Source: Novosphingobium sp. PC22D (lineage in GTDB: Bacteria; Pseudomonadota; Alphaproteobacteria; Sphingomonadales; Sphingomonadaceae). From it: 55,609 nucleotides of DNA. A program made the translations under genes and the position numbers. The stretch covers positions 1-55,609 of the forward strand of contig NZ_MWMO01000022.1 in the NCBI RefSeq assembly GCF_002556635.1, in the 5' to 3' direction. The notes under the pieces are model-generated. The model saw only the letters and a list, made by a program, of their open reading frames with translations. It did not search any database and was not told the origin of the DNA. Numbering within the stretch: the first letter of the stretch is position 1; each line of letters opens with the position of its first letter. Shown piece by piece: positions 24,949 to 34,869 of the stretch.

Positions 24949-26415
24949 ATGTCGGATTCGCCGAAGAGCTGGACTCCGGCTTTCACCGAGTTGCAGTCTC
25001 GGCGCCGACGGATCGGCGGCCGCGCGATCCGCAGCGTCGCACTCATGCTTGCCGGGCTAGCGCTTTACCCGGCGCCCGGCCAAGCCCAGCTCGGCGAGGT
25101 CCTATCCTCGCCGACGGCAAGTCCGAGTGCGTCGGCGAAGTCCGAACAGGCCATCGCCGACACGCAGAACACAGGCGCTGATGCGCGCATCGCCCGGCGC
25201 ATCCGGGGAATATTCGACGAGCTGCCCGCATATTCCCAAGTCAACGTCGCGGTCCGGCAGGGAGTCGTCGTGCTGAGCGGAACGGTGCCGGAGCAGACCG
25301 ACATCGCGCGCGCGGAGGCGATCGCTAGTCGCGTCTCGGGCGTGGTGACGGTCGACAACGGGCTGCGCCGCGACGTGTCGGTGGCAGCAGGTGCGGGCGT
25401 GCTCGGTTCGCTGAGCGAGCAGTTGCGCGACTTCGTGGCCCTGCTGCCGCTCATTGGCGTGGCGCTAGGCGTGGCGTTCGTCATCGCGCTGCTCGGCTAC
25501 GCGATCGCCGGCTTCACCCGACTGTGGCACCGCCTCGCGCCGAACAGCTTCCTGGCCGAGTTGATCGCAAGTGCCATCCGCTTCGTCTTCGTGCTGGCGG
25601 GCCTGATGGTCGCTCTCAAAATGGTGGGCGCGGGCACGCTGATCGGCGCCGTACTCGGCGGTGCGGGGCTCGTCGGCCTGACGCTCGGCTTCGCGCTACG
25701 CGACACGATCGAGAACTATGTCGCCTCGCTGATGCTCAGCCTGCGCCAGCCGTTCCGCCCCAACGACCATGTCGTGATAGATAGCTACGAGGGCCGGGTG
25801 ATCCGCCTCACCAGTCGAGCCACGATCATGATGACTCTCGATGGCAACCATCTGCGCATTCCCAACTCGATGGTCTTCAAGGCCGTGATACTCAACTACA
25901 CCCGCAATCCGCAGCGCCGGTTCGAGTTCGATCTGGGCGTCGATGCTGATGACGACACGCTGGCGGCGCGCAAGCTGGGACGCGAGACTCTGGCCGGCCT
26001 GCCTTTCATCCTCTCGGATCCACGGCCCGAGGGGCGCGTGGTCGAGGTGGGCGATTCGAACGTCGTCATCCGTTTCCTGGGCTGGATCGACCAGCGCGAT
26101 AGCGACTGGTTCAAGACGCAGAGCCTTGCCATCGTCGCGGTGAAGGCCGCGTTGGAAGGCGCAGGATTCGGTTTGCCCGAGCCGATCTACCGGCTCCGCT
26201 TCGACCCGCGTTCCGCGAAGCTTCCGCTGGAGGGCTACGCGCCGGACAAGGACGGGCCCATGCCCGGACGCGCCGCGAAGCCGGTCCAGCCGATCGAAGC
26301 GGCATTAGAGGACATCCGGCCTGCCGATGAGATCAAGGACATGGTCGATGCCGAGCGTGCCGCCGGCGGCAAGGGCAAGGCCGACTTGCTCGACGACGGC
26401 AGGCCGATCGAATGA
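24949..26415 (+). CDS. Mechanosensitive channel of the MscS family with BON domain
   Basis: The 488-residue protein starts at ATG 24949, preceded by a very strong site (GGAGGTGA, 24937-24944). A signal peptide or first helix (about 25-45) is followed by a periplasmic BON domain (about 75-140, GVVVLSGTVPEQTDIARAEA), three transmembrane helices (about 155-265) and the MscS pore and beta domain (GGAGLVGLTLGFALRDTIEN, then FRPNDHVVIDSYEGRV). BON domains bind phospholipid, so the fusion could couple envelope contact to channel gating. It should release osmolytes on hypo-osmotic shock. The charged C-terminal tail (after about 430) is probably disordered. Confidence 0.88.
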   Translation: MSDSPKSWTPAFTELQSRRRRIGGRAIRSVALMLAGLALYPAPGQAQLGEVLSSPTASPSASAKSEQAIADTQNTGADARIARRIRGIFDELPAYSQVNVAVRQGVVVLSGTVPEQTDIARAEAIASRVSGVVTVDNGLRRDVSVAAGAGVLGSLSEQLRDFVALLPLIGVALGVAFVIALLGYAIAGFTRLWHRLAPNSFLAELIASAIRFVFVLAGLMVALKMVGAGTLIGAVLGGAGLVGLTLGFALRDTIENYVASLMLSLRQPFRPNDHVVIDSYEGRVIRLTSRATIMMTLDGNHLRIPNSMVFKAVILNYTRNPQRRFEFDLGVDADDDTLAARKLGRETLAGLPFILSDPRPEGRVVEVGDSNVVIRFLGWIDQRDSDWFKTQSLAIVAVKAALEGAGFGLPEPIYRLRFDPRSAKLPLEGYAPDKDGPMPGRAAKPVQPIEAALEDIRPADEIKDMVDAERAAGGKGKADLLDDGRPIE

Positions 26416-26758
26416 AATCGGACGATCTCCGGGCCGCAGATGAACCCGGATGATCCCATAGCCGAACACGTCGGCCACGGCGGCGGTCGTAAAGACTGCC
26501 GCGATGCCTCAAGGTAATTGCGAGGGGCGTCGAGCCAATCCAAATCCTCTCGACGCTCCCGGTCATCTTAAATCCATAATCGTCAATGGTGCTCGAGCGA
26601 AGGCGATCCGCTCGACATGACCGGTATGCGCATCAGCCTCTTCGCCGGAGCGACAAAGCCGATGCAAATCCGAGCCAAAGCCGCGGCTGCCTGCTGTCTT
26701 TGCTTCACGGGATCGCAAATGCATCGGCTGTCAGGACAGGCATGGCGCCCGCCAAGGC
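26416..26758. other. Convergent intergenic region
   Basis: These 343 nt separate the convergent MscS and efflux genes. Apart from the hairpin annotated at 26524-26559, no gene or repeat is supported. Confidence 0.5.
26524..26559. terminator. Hairpin between convergent genes
   Basis: GGGGCGTCGAG (26524-26534) pairs with CTCGACGCTCC (26549-26559) over 11 bp with one G-U pair and a 14-nt loop. It lies between the convergent mscS-type gene and the efflux operon. There is no clear T-run. Confidence 0.5.
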
Positions 26759-28102
26759 TCAATCGGAGCCTATTGCTGCATGGAAAGCTATGTAAGAGCT
26801 AGCCAGCGCCGCTTCGCTGTCGATGAGTGACTGCCTGCTTGCTATCAATTGCCGCTGGGCATCGAGCACATCGAAGAGCGAGGCAAGTCCTTCCCGGTAA
26901 AGTGCGTTCGACTGCGAAAACGCGGTTTCGCTCTGTTCGATGGCTTCGGTCAGGTCCACGTTGCGCTGACGATAAGCGCTGATCGCGACCAGCGCATTCT
27001 CCACTTCTCCCAACGCCCGCAGGAATGTCGCGCGGTATTCGGCCAAACGAGCCTGTGATTTGAATTCTGCAGCTTCAACTTCGGCACGCCTTCGACCGCC
27101 GTCGAAAACAGGAAGGTCGATCGCCGCGCGCAGCGTGAACAGGAAATCGCTGAATATTCCGCTCAACGAGCCGTCTCCGACACCTATCGAGCCGGGAATG
27201 GTCAGCGACGGACGCAGGTCGGCCTGCTCGATCCCGATGTCCGCGGCTCCTCGAGCAAGTCTGGCTTCCGCAGCAAGAATGTCGGTCCGGCGGCGCAGCA
27301 AGTCGGCCGGAACGCCGGCCGCTGGTCCCAGTCCGTAGTCGGGTATCTCATTCGCACCCGACGCAGAGACCGAAAATGGCCCGGGTGGCTCGGCAAGCAG
27401 GATGGCCAGGGCGTTCTCTGCTTCTGTCCGGGAAATTGCGATAAGTCCGCGCCGTGCGCGGGTCTGGGCAAGGTCTGCAGCGGCGCGTCTTACATCGAGA
27501 TTGGCGGCCAGCCCGGCTTCGAACCGCAGCGTGACGATCTGCAGCGTCTGCTCTTGCAGTTCCGTCGATTGCTCCAGCAATTCGAGCTGCGCGCCGGTGC
27601 GGCGGTACTCGATATACTGGCTGGCAATGGCTGCCGCCACGATGCGCTGCTGATCCGCGAGCAAGTATTCCTGTTCCGCATAATCGGCCGCCGCGGCACG
27701 GACTTCCGCGACCAGCCTCCCGTTGATATCGGGATTGAACAGGCCGAAGAGCCCGGCTGTCGCGGTCGTCTCGCTGTTGTTGGCCAGCGATACGCCGGCT
27801 TCAGCGGCGCCGTCGATCGACGGCAAGCGGTCGGCTCGTTCGGCGCGAAGCAACGCCGCCGCCGCTGCCAACCGATCGACAGAGCCGTCGATGTCGAGAT
27901 TTGCCGCAAGCCCCCTCATCACGAGAGTGTCGAGAACGGGGTCGTCGAACCCCAGCCACCAGTTTCGATTGACACCTGGACGCGGCAAGTCGCCTGCGTA
28001 GGCCCGCGGGAGAGCGACCTCAGGAGCAATCGCAACCGGTTCGATGCTGGCGCAGGCAGAAAGGAGGATGGCGCCCGCGAGCGACGCGCACAGTTTCTTC
28101 AT
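26759..28102 (-). CDS. Outer-membrane efflux lipoprotein (NodT/OprM type)
   Basis: The 447-residue outer-membrane factor forms the exit duct of the RND pump encoded upstream. It has a lipoprotein signal with lipobox LLSAC (Cys17), then two tandem OEP repeats of long helices (LTLRFEAGL-type segment IVTLRFEAGLAANLDVRRA near residue 200, and ALYREGLASLFDVLDAQRQL near 405). Both are canonical, and the length is normal. Its ATG overlaps the stop of the RND gene (ATGA). It is the last gene of the adaptor-pump-channel operon and is followed by the hairpin at 26524. Confidence 0.92.
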   Translation of the reverse strand: MKKLCASLAGAILLSACASIEPVAIAPEVALPRAYAGDLPRPGVNRNWWLGFDDPVLDTLVMRGLAANLDIDGSVDRLAAAAALLRAERADRLPSIDGAAEAGVSLANNSETTATAGLFGLFNPDINGRLVAEVRAAAADYAEQEYLLADQQRIVAAAIASQYIEYRRTGAQLELLEQSTELQEQTLQIVTLRFEAGLAANLDVRRAAADLAQTRARRGLIAISRTEAENALAILLAEPPGPFSVSASGANEIPDYGLGPAAGVPADLLRRRTDILAAEARLARGAADIGIEQADLRPSLTIPGSIGVGDGSLSGIFSDFLFTLRAAIDLPVFDGGRRRAEVEAAEFKSQARLAEYRATFLRALGEVENALVAISAYRQRNVDLTEAIEQSETAFSQSNALYREGLASLFDVLDAQRQLIASRQSLIDSEAALASSYIAFHAAIGSD

Positions 28103-31100
28103 GCGGGCGCCGTGGTCATGTCTTCGTCGACGTCTTCGATCTCTTCGCGTAGCCGCTCGAGATCGACGCTGCGCGGCTTGCCGAAGCGCGCTACAGCCAG
28201 ATAGATGACCGGCGTCAGGAACAGCGTGAAGATGCCTGCGATACCGAGTCCGCCGAAGATCACCCAGCCGATCGACTGGCGTGCTTCCGAACCCGCCCCG
28301 CTTGCCAGGATCAAGGGAACCGCGCCCAGCACGGTCGAGATCAGCGTCATCGCGATCGGTCGCAGGCGAATCGCGGCGGCCTCCTCCACCGCCTCGCGCA
28401 CGCTGCGTCCCTGATGACGCAACTGGTCCGCGAATTCGACGATCAGGATGCCGTTCTTCGCCATCAGGCCGATCAGCATCACCAGTCCGATCTGCGAGTA
28501 TATGTTGAGCGATACGCCCGAGAGGAAAAGCGCGAAGATCGCTGCTGCCAGCGCGAAGGGGACCGTCAGCAGCACCACCAGAGCGCTCGTGATGCTTTCG
28601 AACTGAGCGATCAGCACGAGAAAGACGATGACCAGCGCGAAGGCGTAGGTCAGCAGGAGATCGTTGGACGTTTCCTGCAGGCTTTCTGCATCGCCTTGGA
28701 GCAGCATATCGATGCCGGGGCCGACCGCCCCGGATGACAGGCGTTCGATCTCGTCCACCGCGTCGCGTAGCGGCGTTCCGGCCTCGATATTTGCGCTGAC
28801 CTCGATCGCCCGGCGCTGCTCGGTACGATCGAGCTGGGCCGCGATTCCCTGTTCCTCGATGGTCGTGACGCTCGAAAGCGGAATGAGCGATTCCCGATTT
28901 CCAAGCCTGCCCCGAACGTACAGGTTCCGCAGGTCGGATGGGTCGGTCACTGTCACGGCCTGCGCGGTAAGGAAAATAGGCACCGCCTGGTCGCCGACAT
29001 TGAGGTCGACCAGATCGTCGCCGCCGACCATGGCTCGCAGCGTCTGCGCCAAGTCGTCGAGGTCGATACCCAGATCGGCGGCGCGCTGGCGGTCGATCCG
29101 GATCGAGAGCTGCGGCTGGGTAGGCTGGTACGATATCTCGGCATTCGACAGTATGCTCGACCGCGTATCGATAGCGGTGGCCAGCGCTTGCGCGGATTCG
29201 TAGATCGTATCGTATTCCGCTCCGGTCAGGGCAACTTCGATGCCTTCTCCCCCGCCTCCGAAACTCAAGGTTCCGCGCCCCCGCGCAACGGTCCGCGAGC
29301 CTGGAATTTCCTGCAGCGGCTCGTTCAGTTCCTCGACAATCTGGGTCTGCGTACGATCGCGATCGCCCCAGTCGGATAGTTGTGCCGTTACCCGCACGCG
29401 GTTCGGGTCGTAGCGCCCGACGATGGAGAAGGTGCTCTCGATGACTCCATCGTCGAGATAGGGCTGGAGCACGCGTTCGACCTCGTCGAGTTCACCATCC
29501 ATGAAGTCGATGCCCACGCCGTCCGGTCCGGTCGCGTCGACGATGATGACACCGCGATCCTCGTCCGGCACCAGTTCGCTGTCGAGCCCGGCATAGAGCA
29601 ACCCTGCGGCGGCGGCGCAGGTGATCGACAACACGCCGACAAGCTTCGGTCGGTCCAGGCAGCGGGTCAGCGCGCGCCCGTACCACCTATTGGCCTCTTC
29701 GCCCCAGCGCGACAGGCGACCGGGTGCATCGTCATCGCCCGTCAGGTCAAAGCGCGCCGCGAGTGCGGGGACGAGAGAGAGCGCAACGAAACTGGATATG
29801 ATCACCGCGACCGCGAGAACGAAACCGAACTCGCGGAACAGCCTCCCCGCCTCGGACGGAAGGAAACTGATCGGCACGAAGACCGACACCAGCACGGCCG
29901 TTGTCGCCACCACCGCGAAGAACACCTGACGGGTGCCCAGGACGGCAGCCGCGCGTTGCCCTAACCCCTTGTTCTGGAGACGTTGCGCGTTTTCCAGGAC
30001 GACGATGGCGTCGTCGACGATGAGGCCGGTTGCGAGGACCAAGGCCAGCAGCGTCAGGAGGTTGATCGAAAAGCCCATCAACCAGATGCCCGCAATAACT
30101 CCGACCAGAGCGACCGGGATGGTAGCACTCGGCACCACGGTCGGTCGCCACGCGCGGAAGAAAAGCAGCATGGTCCCGATGACGACGGCAATGGTGAAGC
30201 CGAGCGTAATCAGCACTTCGCGAACCGAGATACGGATGAAATCCGCATCGTCCGAGACCACCTCGACGGACAAGCCATCGAAACGCTCGTTCAGCCGGTC
30301 GACGCCGTCGCGGATGCTGCTCGAAATCTCGATGGTGTTCGAATTGGCCTGTCGCACCACACCCAGCCCGACAATCGGTTGCCCGTCGAGCCGCACGAAA
30401 TTAACGGCATTGGCGGGCGCGAAATCGGCTTGCGCCACATCGCCGATGCGTGTCGTGCCGGATACGACCACATTCTCTATCCGGGTGGGGTCAGTCGCGC
30501 TGGCCTCGGCCCTGACGACCAATTCCTGCGCATCGGAGCGAAACGAGCCGACCGGGACATCGTACGGTGCGCCTTCTAGAGCTTGCGCCACGTCGGTGAG
30601 GGTCAAGCCGAAGCGATTGAGCCGCGCCGGGTCGACAGAGACCTGCATCTGCCGCGCTCGTGTCCCGAATTGCTCGATGCTGGCGACGCCTTCCGCCGTC
30701 AGCAATTCCGGCACGATGTCGTTTTCGACGATCCGTGTCAGTTCGGCTTGGTCGTGGCGCGTGGAAAGAACCGCCAGTGTCATTATCGGCTGCGCGTCCT
30801 GGTCGGCCTTCACGACCGTCACCTGCTCGACGCGCTCGGGCAATTCTCGCGTCACCCGGCTGACGGCTTCCCGCACATCCGACGCCGCCGTATCGAGATC
30901 GATGCCCGGATTGAATTCGACACGGATACGGGAGTTGTTCTCCTCACTCGACGATCGGATCTGCCGAATACCGGAGACACGCGCTACCGCGTCTTCCAGC
31001 AGGCTCGTCACCTCGGCATCCATCGTCTCGGGAGCAGCACCTGGTAGGCTGGCGGTAACCGATACGATGGGCCGGTCCACATTGGGGAGCTCGCGAACCT

Positions 31101-31209
31101 CGACACCCAGAAGCGCGGCGATTCCCGCAATAACGATCAGCAGGTTCAGCACGCCGATCAGCAGCGGCCGCTTGACCGCCAGCATGGGCAGATCGGACTT
31201 ATTCATCAT
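28099..31209 (-). CDS. RND multidrug efflux pump (HAE-1 family)
   Basis: A permease of about 1036 residues starting at the tandem Met-Met (31209 or 31206), which overlaps the end of the adaptor gene. The first helix is followed by the porter domain, which opens with VRELPNVDRPIVSVTASLPG. The proton-relay Asp-Asp pair in TM4 is intact (ATGLIVDDAIVVLENAQR). The TM10-12 region carries IGLVMLIGLMAKNGILIVEF and the conserved Lys. It captures substrates from membrane or periplasm and drives them out with the proton gradient. The C-terminal tail is acidic (LREEIEDVDEDM). No regulator is adjacent, so substrate class and control remain open. Confidence 0.93.
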   Translation of the reverse strand: MMNKSDLPMLAVKRPLLIGVLNLLIVIAGIAALLGVEVRELPNVDRPIVSVTASLPGAAPETMDAEVTSLLEDAVARVSGIRQIRSSSEENNSRIRVEFNPGIDLDTAASDVREAVSRVTRELPERVEQVTVVKADQDAQPIMTLAVLSTRHDQAELTRIVENDIVPELLTAEGVASIEQFGTRARQMQVSVDPARLNRFGLTLTDVAQALEGAPYDVPVGSFRSDAQELVVRAEASATDPTRIENVVVSGTTRIGDVAQADFAPANAVNFVRLDGQPIVGLGVVRQANSNTIEISSSIRDGVDRLNERFDGLSVEVVSDDADFIRISVREVLITLGFTIAVVIGTMLLFFRAWRPTVVPSATIPVALVGVIAGIWLMGFSINLLTLLALVLATGLIVDDAIVVLENAQRLQNKGLGQRAAAVLGTRQVFFAVVATTAVLVSVFVPISFLPSEAGRLFREFGFVLAVAVIISSFVALSLVPALAARFDLTGDDDAPGRLSRWGEEANRWYGRALTRCLDRPKLVGVLSITCAAAAGLLYAGLDSELVPDEDRGVIIVDATGPDGVGIDFMDGELDEVERVLQPYLDDGVIESTFSIVGRYDPNRVRVTAQLSDWGDRDRTQTQIVEELNEPLQEIPGSRTVARGRGTLSFGGGGEGIEVALTGAEYDTIYESAQALATAIDTRSSILSNAEISYQPTQPQLSIRIDRQRAADLGIDLDDLAQTLRAMVGGDDLVDLNVGDQAVPIFLTAQAVTVTDPSDLRNLYVRGRLGNRESLIPLSSVTTIEEQGIAAQLDRTEQRRAIEVSANIEAGTPLRDAVDEIERLSSGAVGPGIDMLLQGDAESLQETSNDLLLTYAFALVIVFLVLIAQFESITSALVVLLTVPFALAAAIFALFLSGVSLNIYSQIGLVMLIGLMAKNGILIVEFADQLRHQGRSVREAVEEAAAIRLRPIAMTLISTVLGAVPLILASGAGSEARQSIGWVIFGGLGIAGIFTLFLTPVIYLAVARFGKPRSVDLERLREEIEDVDEDMTTAPA

Positions 31210-32296
31210 CGGTCGATGACGCGCTCGGCGCGGCGCTGGCCTCCTGGTTGCGCAACCGGACCTGTTGCCGGTCGGGCCCGCCACCACGAACAAGCCGGAT
31301 CTCCTGCCCGTCGCGAACCTTCTGGACTCCCTCTACGATGACGCGGTCGCTGCGCCGCAGGGCTCCGTCGACGAACACCGATCCCTCTCTTCGCGAGGTG
31401 ATCGTCACTGGTACGCGTACCGCCCTGCTCTCGCGGATGACGAAAAGATGCGAACCTTCGCCGCCCCAGACGATCGCTTCCTCGGGCACCACCGGTCGCG
31501 CCTCTCCCGCGCGAGTGAATACGACACGGAAGCTCATGCCGGGGCGCAAGCGGTCATCCTTGTTGGGTATGGCAGTCCGGACGATGAAATCGCGGCTCTC
31601 CTGCGAGATGCGACTGTCCGTCGTCACAACGCGCGCATCTATCGTTCGCGACGGATCGGAAAAGGGCGTCACCTGCACGACCTGACCGGGGCGCAGCGCA
31701 TTGAACACCGCTTCGGGAGCGGGAAAGTCGACAAAGAGCGTTCCGCGCTGGTCGAGCTGCGTGATCGGCGTCTGGTCGTTGACCCTGTCGCCCGTATCGA
31801 TCTCCGTCAGGCCGACATGACCGGAAAAAGGCGCGCGAACCGTGCGATCGGCCAACGCGGTCTGAGCTTGCTCGAGAGCAACGCGGGCGGAAGCGAGGGC
31901 GGTCTCGCCCGCCTCGATCTGGCTTTCCGACAGCGCCCCGGTGTCTTCGATCCGACGGTACCGACCGAGGAGCTGGTCGGCCTCGCGAACCTGCACCCGG
32001 GCAGCCTCGACCGCGAGCCGTTCCTCCCGGGCATCAAGCCGGATGAGGGGCTGTCCGTTCCGGACGAAGTCGCCTGCCGCAAACAGCACGCTCGTCACTC
32101 GACCATCGGTTTCGGCGTAGATTTCCGCCGACGTTGAAGCGCGCGCTGATCCGATCGCTTCCACTTTCAGCTCTTCGGGAAGTACGCGAATGTCCTGCGC
32201 CACGACAGGCACCGGATCACGCTTAGGCTCGCGCCCTTCCTGACCGCAAGCTGTCGTGAGGAGCAGAAGAACAGCTGCGGAAACTCGCAAACGCAT
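31199..32296 (-). CDS. RND efflux periplasmic adaptor (membrane fusion protein)
   Basis: The adaptor has about 365 residues. I use the ATG at 32296 (MRLRVSAAVLLLLTTACGQ); a GTG 9 nt earlier is possible. The N-terminus is a lipoprotein-type signal with Cys after LLTTA. It then has the first half of the lipoyl domain (EIYAETDGRVTSVLFAAGDF), an alpha-helical hairpin (LAVEAARVQVREADQLLGRY), the second lipoyl half (VRAPFSGHVGLTEIDTGDRV), a beta-barrel and a membrane-proximal domain. It links pump and channel. The stop codon overlaps the RND start by several bases. It is the first gene of the efflux operon. Confidence 0.9.
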   Translation of the reverse strand: MRLRVSAAVLLLLTTACGQEGREPKRDPVPVVAQDIRVLPEELKVEAIGSARASTSAEIYAETDGRVTSVLFAAGDFVRNGQPLIRLDAREERLAVEAARVQVREADQLLGRYRRIEDTGALSESQIEAGETALASARVALEQAQTALADRTVRAPFSGHVGLTEIDTGDRVNDQTPITQLDQRGTLFVDFPAPEAVFNALRPGQVVQVTPFSDPSRTIDARVVTTDSRISQESRDFIVRTAIPNKDDRLRPGMSFRVVFTRAGEARPVVPEEAIVWGGEGSHLFVIRESRAVRVPVTITSRREGSVFVDGALRRSDRVIVEGVQKVRDGQEIRLVRGGGPDRQQVRLRNQEASAAPSASSTDDE

Positions 32297-32464
32297 CGCA
32301 ATCACAAGGACGGCGTAGCGAATAGTTCCTGCAGGAGAAAGTGGCGATGAGGGAATCCGACACGCGAGTCGGCGGCAAGCGCGACCGAGCGCGTCCGGCG
32401 AGGATTCGCGCGGCGCACGGCCGCTGTCTCCTCGCCCGAGACGAACCGCCGTCGAGATTGCCGA

Positions 32465-33787
32465 TCAGCGAGCGAGCGCCGGTCGCAGGACGCCGCGCCG
32501 CCTGACCAGCAGCAGCAGCGGCGCGCACACGCTGCACGGGATCGTCACGGCGCCGATCGCAAGCAGGAGTCCCCCGGTCCCTTCGAAGACCAGATCGGAA
32601 AGCAGTCCGACGAGGGGCGGCGTAACCGCCATCAGGCAGATCAGGCTCAGGGTCTGCAGCGAAACGAGCTGGCCGCGCAAGTGGTTAGGGGCCGTCGCCA
32701 TCAGGATCGTCGGTGTAACGGTCATACCCACGTAGACCGAAGCGATGAACGCGCTCGCCGCGGCGGCGACCATCAGGGGTGTCTGGGCGAATGGCAAGCC
32801 CAGAACGGACAGCGCGCCGAGCACGGTGCCGATCTTGAGCACATTGAGCGGGGCCGCTGTGACGTCCTTGCGTCCGAACCACGTGACAAGGCCGGTCCCC
32901 AGCGCAATTCCCGAAAGCGACCCGGCGCCGAAGATCATGCCGAACCATTCGCCCGCCTGGCCGGAGCCGAAACCGTGGACGCGCACGAAAGCCGTCGGCA
33001 ACCAGGCGAAGATCGGCCCAAGGCCGACCTGGGCAAGCACGATCGCGCCGATCAGACGAACGATCAGCGAGCGTTCGCTGACGAGGAACTGGCGGAAGCT
33101 CGTCGTCCCGTCCTGCTCGTGGCTTACGTGTTGCTCTTGCCGCGCAGGCTCGCGGACGAACATCAGCGCCACGAAAAGAATGAAACCAGGCAACGCGGCC
33201 GCGACGAAAGCGACACGCCACGGCGCGAGGACGGTCAGGGCCTCGTGCCCCGCAAGCCTGGCCACTTCGAAGACGCCGATCATCGTGCCGCTGAGCGATG
33301 TCACGGCGCTTGCACCCGCGAGCGTACCGGTCAGGAATACCGACACCGCAAGGGCGCGCCGACGCTGATCGTACAGATCCGCGATCAGCGAGTAGCAGGC
33401 GGGATAGACCGCCGCTTCGGCGGCGCCCACGCCGACGCGGCAGGCGAACAACTGCCAGTAGCCCTCGGTCAATCCAGTCAGAAGCGTGAACGCCCCCCAC
33501 AGGCCGGATGCCAGCATGAGCAGCCTTATCCGGTTCTTCCTGTCGACCAGCATGCCGACGGGAATAAGAGCCACCGCGGTGCTGAAATTGACCGTCATGC
33601 CGCCAAGAATTCCGACATTGGTGTCGGAAATTCCAAAGGCCGCCTTGATGTCCGACGCGAGCAAGGCGAACAATTGCAGGTTCGCATAGGCGAATACCGC
33701 GACCAGCATCAGCAGCGCCAGCGTAACATTGGCACGGCGCGCGGAGACCTTGCCGCCACCGGCTGCCTCGGCCGGGTCACCAATCAT
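32465..33787 (-). CDS. MFS transporter
   Basis: The 440-residue transporter has 12 predicted helices and typical major-facilitator motifs: a loop 2-3 motif A form (GMLVDRKNRIRLL), and AAEAAVYPACYSLIADLYDQ near TM4, as in the anion:cation and spinster-like branch. The ATG at 33787 overlaps the SDR stop (ATGA), so it is translationally coupled to that gene rather than to the efflux operon 160 nt downstream. It may take up a substrate, or export a product, of the catabolic cluster. The central loop (REPARQEQHVSHEQDGTTS) is long and hydrophilic, as usual. Confidence 0.85.
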   Translation of the reverse strand: MIGDPAEAAGGGKVSARRANVTLALLMLVAVFAYANLQLFALLASDIKAAFGISDTNVGILGGMTVNFSTAVALIPVGMLVDRKNRIRLLMLASGLWGAFTLLTGLTEGYWQLFACRVGVGAAEAAVYPACYSLIADLYDQRRRALAVSVFLTGTLAGASAVTSLSGTMIGVFEVARLAGHEALTVLAPWRVAFVAAALPGFILFVALMFVREPARQEQHVSHEQDGTTSFRQFLVSERSLIVRLIGAIVLAQVGLGPIFAWLPTAFVRVHGFGSGQAGEWFGMIFGAGSLSGIALGTGLVTWFGRKDVTAAPLNVLKIGTVLGALSVLGLPFAQTPLMVAAAASAFIASVYVGMTVTPTILMATAPNHLRGQLVSLQTLSLICLMAVTPPLVGLLSDLVFEGTGGLLLAIGAVTIPCSVCAPLLLLVRRRGVLRPALAR

Positions 33788-34611
33788 ATGACAAGCCCGC
33801 CGCTGGCGATCAGGACCTGCCCGCTCACGTAGTCGCTTTCGGGCAGGCACATCAGCGCGACGGCGCCCGCGGCCTCTTCAGCCGTCCCCGGCCTGCCGAG
33901 CGGGGTCATCGCGCTCACGGCCGCGGAGGTCTGCTCGGGAACGCCGACCTGCACGCTACGTCCTTCGATCTCGATGCGGCTTTCGGGATCGCTGTTCGGT
34001 TTGGTCAGGCGTGTCTCGATGAAACCGAATGCGACGCAGTTTACGCAGACCTTGTAGCGTCCCCACTCCTTGGAAAGCGTCTTCGTCAGACCGACGATCC
34101 CAGCCTTCGCGGACGCATAGTTCACTTGTCCGGCATTGCCATGGGTTCCCGCGAGCGAGGAAATGTTGACCACCTTGCGGATCACCTCGCGCCCCTGCTC
34201 GGCTTCTTCGCGTCGGAACGCCCTGATGGGGTCCGCCGCGGCTCGCAGGATGCGGAACGGCGCGGCCAGGTGCACGTCGAGCATCTCCTGGAATTGCGCA
34301 TCGTCCTGCTTCTGGATCACGCCGTCACGGGTGTAGCCGGCATTGTTGACGATGATATCGAGCCCGCCGAAGCACTCGATCGCCGTGCCCACGATGCGAT
34401 CGGGAAAATCCGGCACCGTCACGCTGCCGATGCAAGCGATAGCCTGCCCGCCGGCCATTTCAATCGCCGAGACAACTTCGCCGGCCGGTTCCGGATCGAG
34501 ATCGTTCACGACCAGCATCGCGCCTTCGTCGGCCAGCTTGAGCGCGACCGCGCGCCCTATGCCTCGACCCGATCCGGTAACGATTGCGACCTTGCCGTCC
34601 AACTTGCCCAT
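33784..34611 (-). CDS. Short-chain dehydrogenase/reductase (3-oxoacyl-ACP reductase-like)
   Basis: A 275-residue classical SDR starting at MGKLDGKVAIVTG. The cofactor site is TGSGRGIGRAVALK, with NNAG further on, catalytic Ser in NISSLAGTHG and Tyr-x3-Lys in NYASAKAGIVG. An Asp after beta-2 (VVNDLDPEP) suggests NAD(H) preference. It probably oxidises a hydroxyl on the pathway substrate. The gene is divergent from the LysR regulator and is preceded by the conserved palindrome at 34725. The MFS gene follows with an ATGA overlap. Confidence 0.88.
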   Translation of the reverse strand: MGKLDGKVAIVTGSGRGIGRAVALKLADEGAMLVVNDLDPEPAGEVVSAIEMAGGQAIACIGSVTVPDFPDRIVGTAIECFGGLDIIVNNAGYTRDGVIQKQDDAQFQEMLDVHLAAPFRILRAAADPIRAFRREEAEQGREVIRKVVNISSLAGTHGNAGQVNYASAKAGIVGLTKTLSKEWGRYKVCVNCVAFGFIETRLTKPNSDPESRIEIEGRSVQVGVPEQTSAAVSAMTPLGRPGTAEEAAGAVALMCLPESDYVSGQVLIASGGLVI

Positions 34612-34724
34612 CGTTTGTTCCTGGCTCTTGGCCACGACGCTTGCGCGTCGGCCGTGAAATTGCGCGCGAGATACGGATGATGCCGAGTCGGCGTGCGACC
34701 CGCCAATGCATTGGGCGCCACCAA

Positions 34725-34743
34725 CATTCCTTGTAGGAATACC
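34725..34743. promoter_or_regulatory. Shared palindromic operator, copy 1
   Basis: CATTCCT-TGT-AGGAATACC contains the perfect dyad ATTCC-N5-GGAAT (34726-34740). The same 16 fixed bases recur at 39324-39342. Here it lies between the divergent SDR/MFS and LysR genes, 114 nt before the SDR start. The ATTCC-N5-GGAAT form agrees with the T-N11-A type dyad bound by LysR proteins, so the adjacent LysR regulator is the best candidate to bind it. Confidence 0.65.
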
Positions 34744-34869
34744 CTTGGAGATATTACGGAGACCCGCAGAAAAGGACGCCTGTCCCCATCTTCGCTCATC
34801 GCACGCGCGCTCGGTGCGTGGCGAAAAAGGTACTGGTTTCTCATAGATATTCTCTCTAGTTATGTCTGG

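Noticed and set aside
29933..31219. A 428-codon Ser/Thr/Arg-rich plus-strand open frame
   Set aside because: Antisense to the RND pump gene; its composition is what complementing the pump's codons produces.
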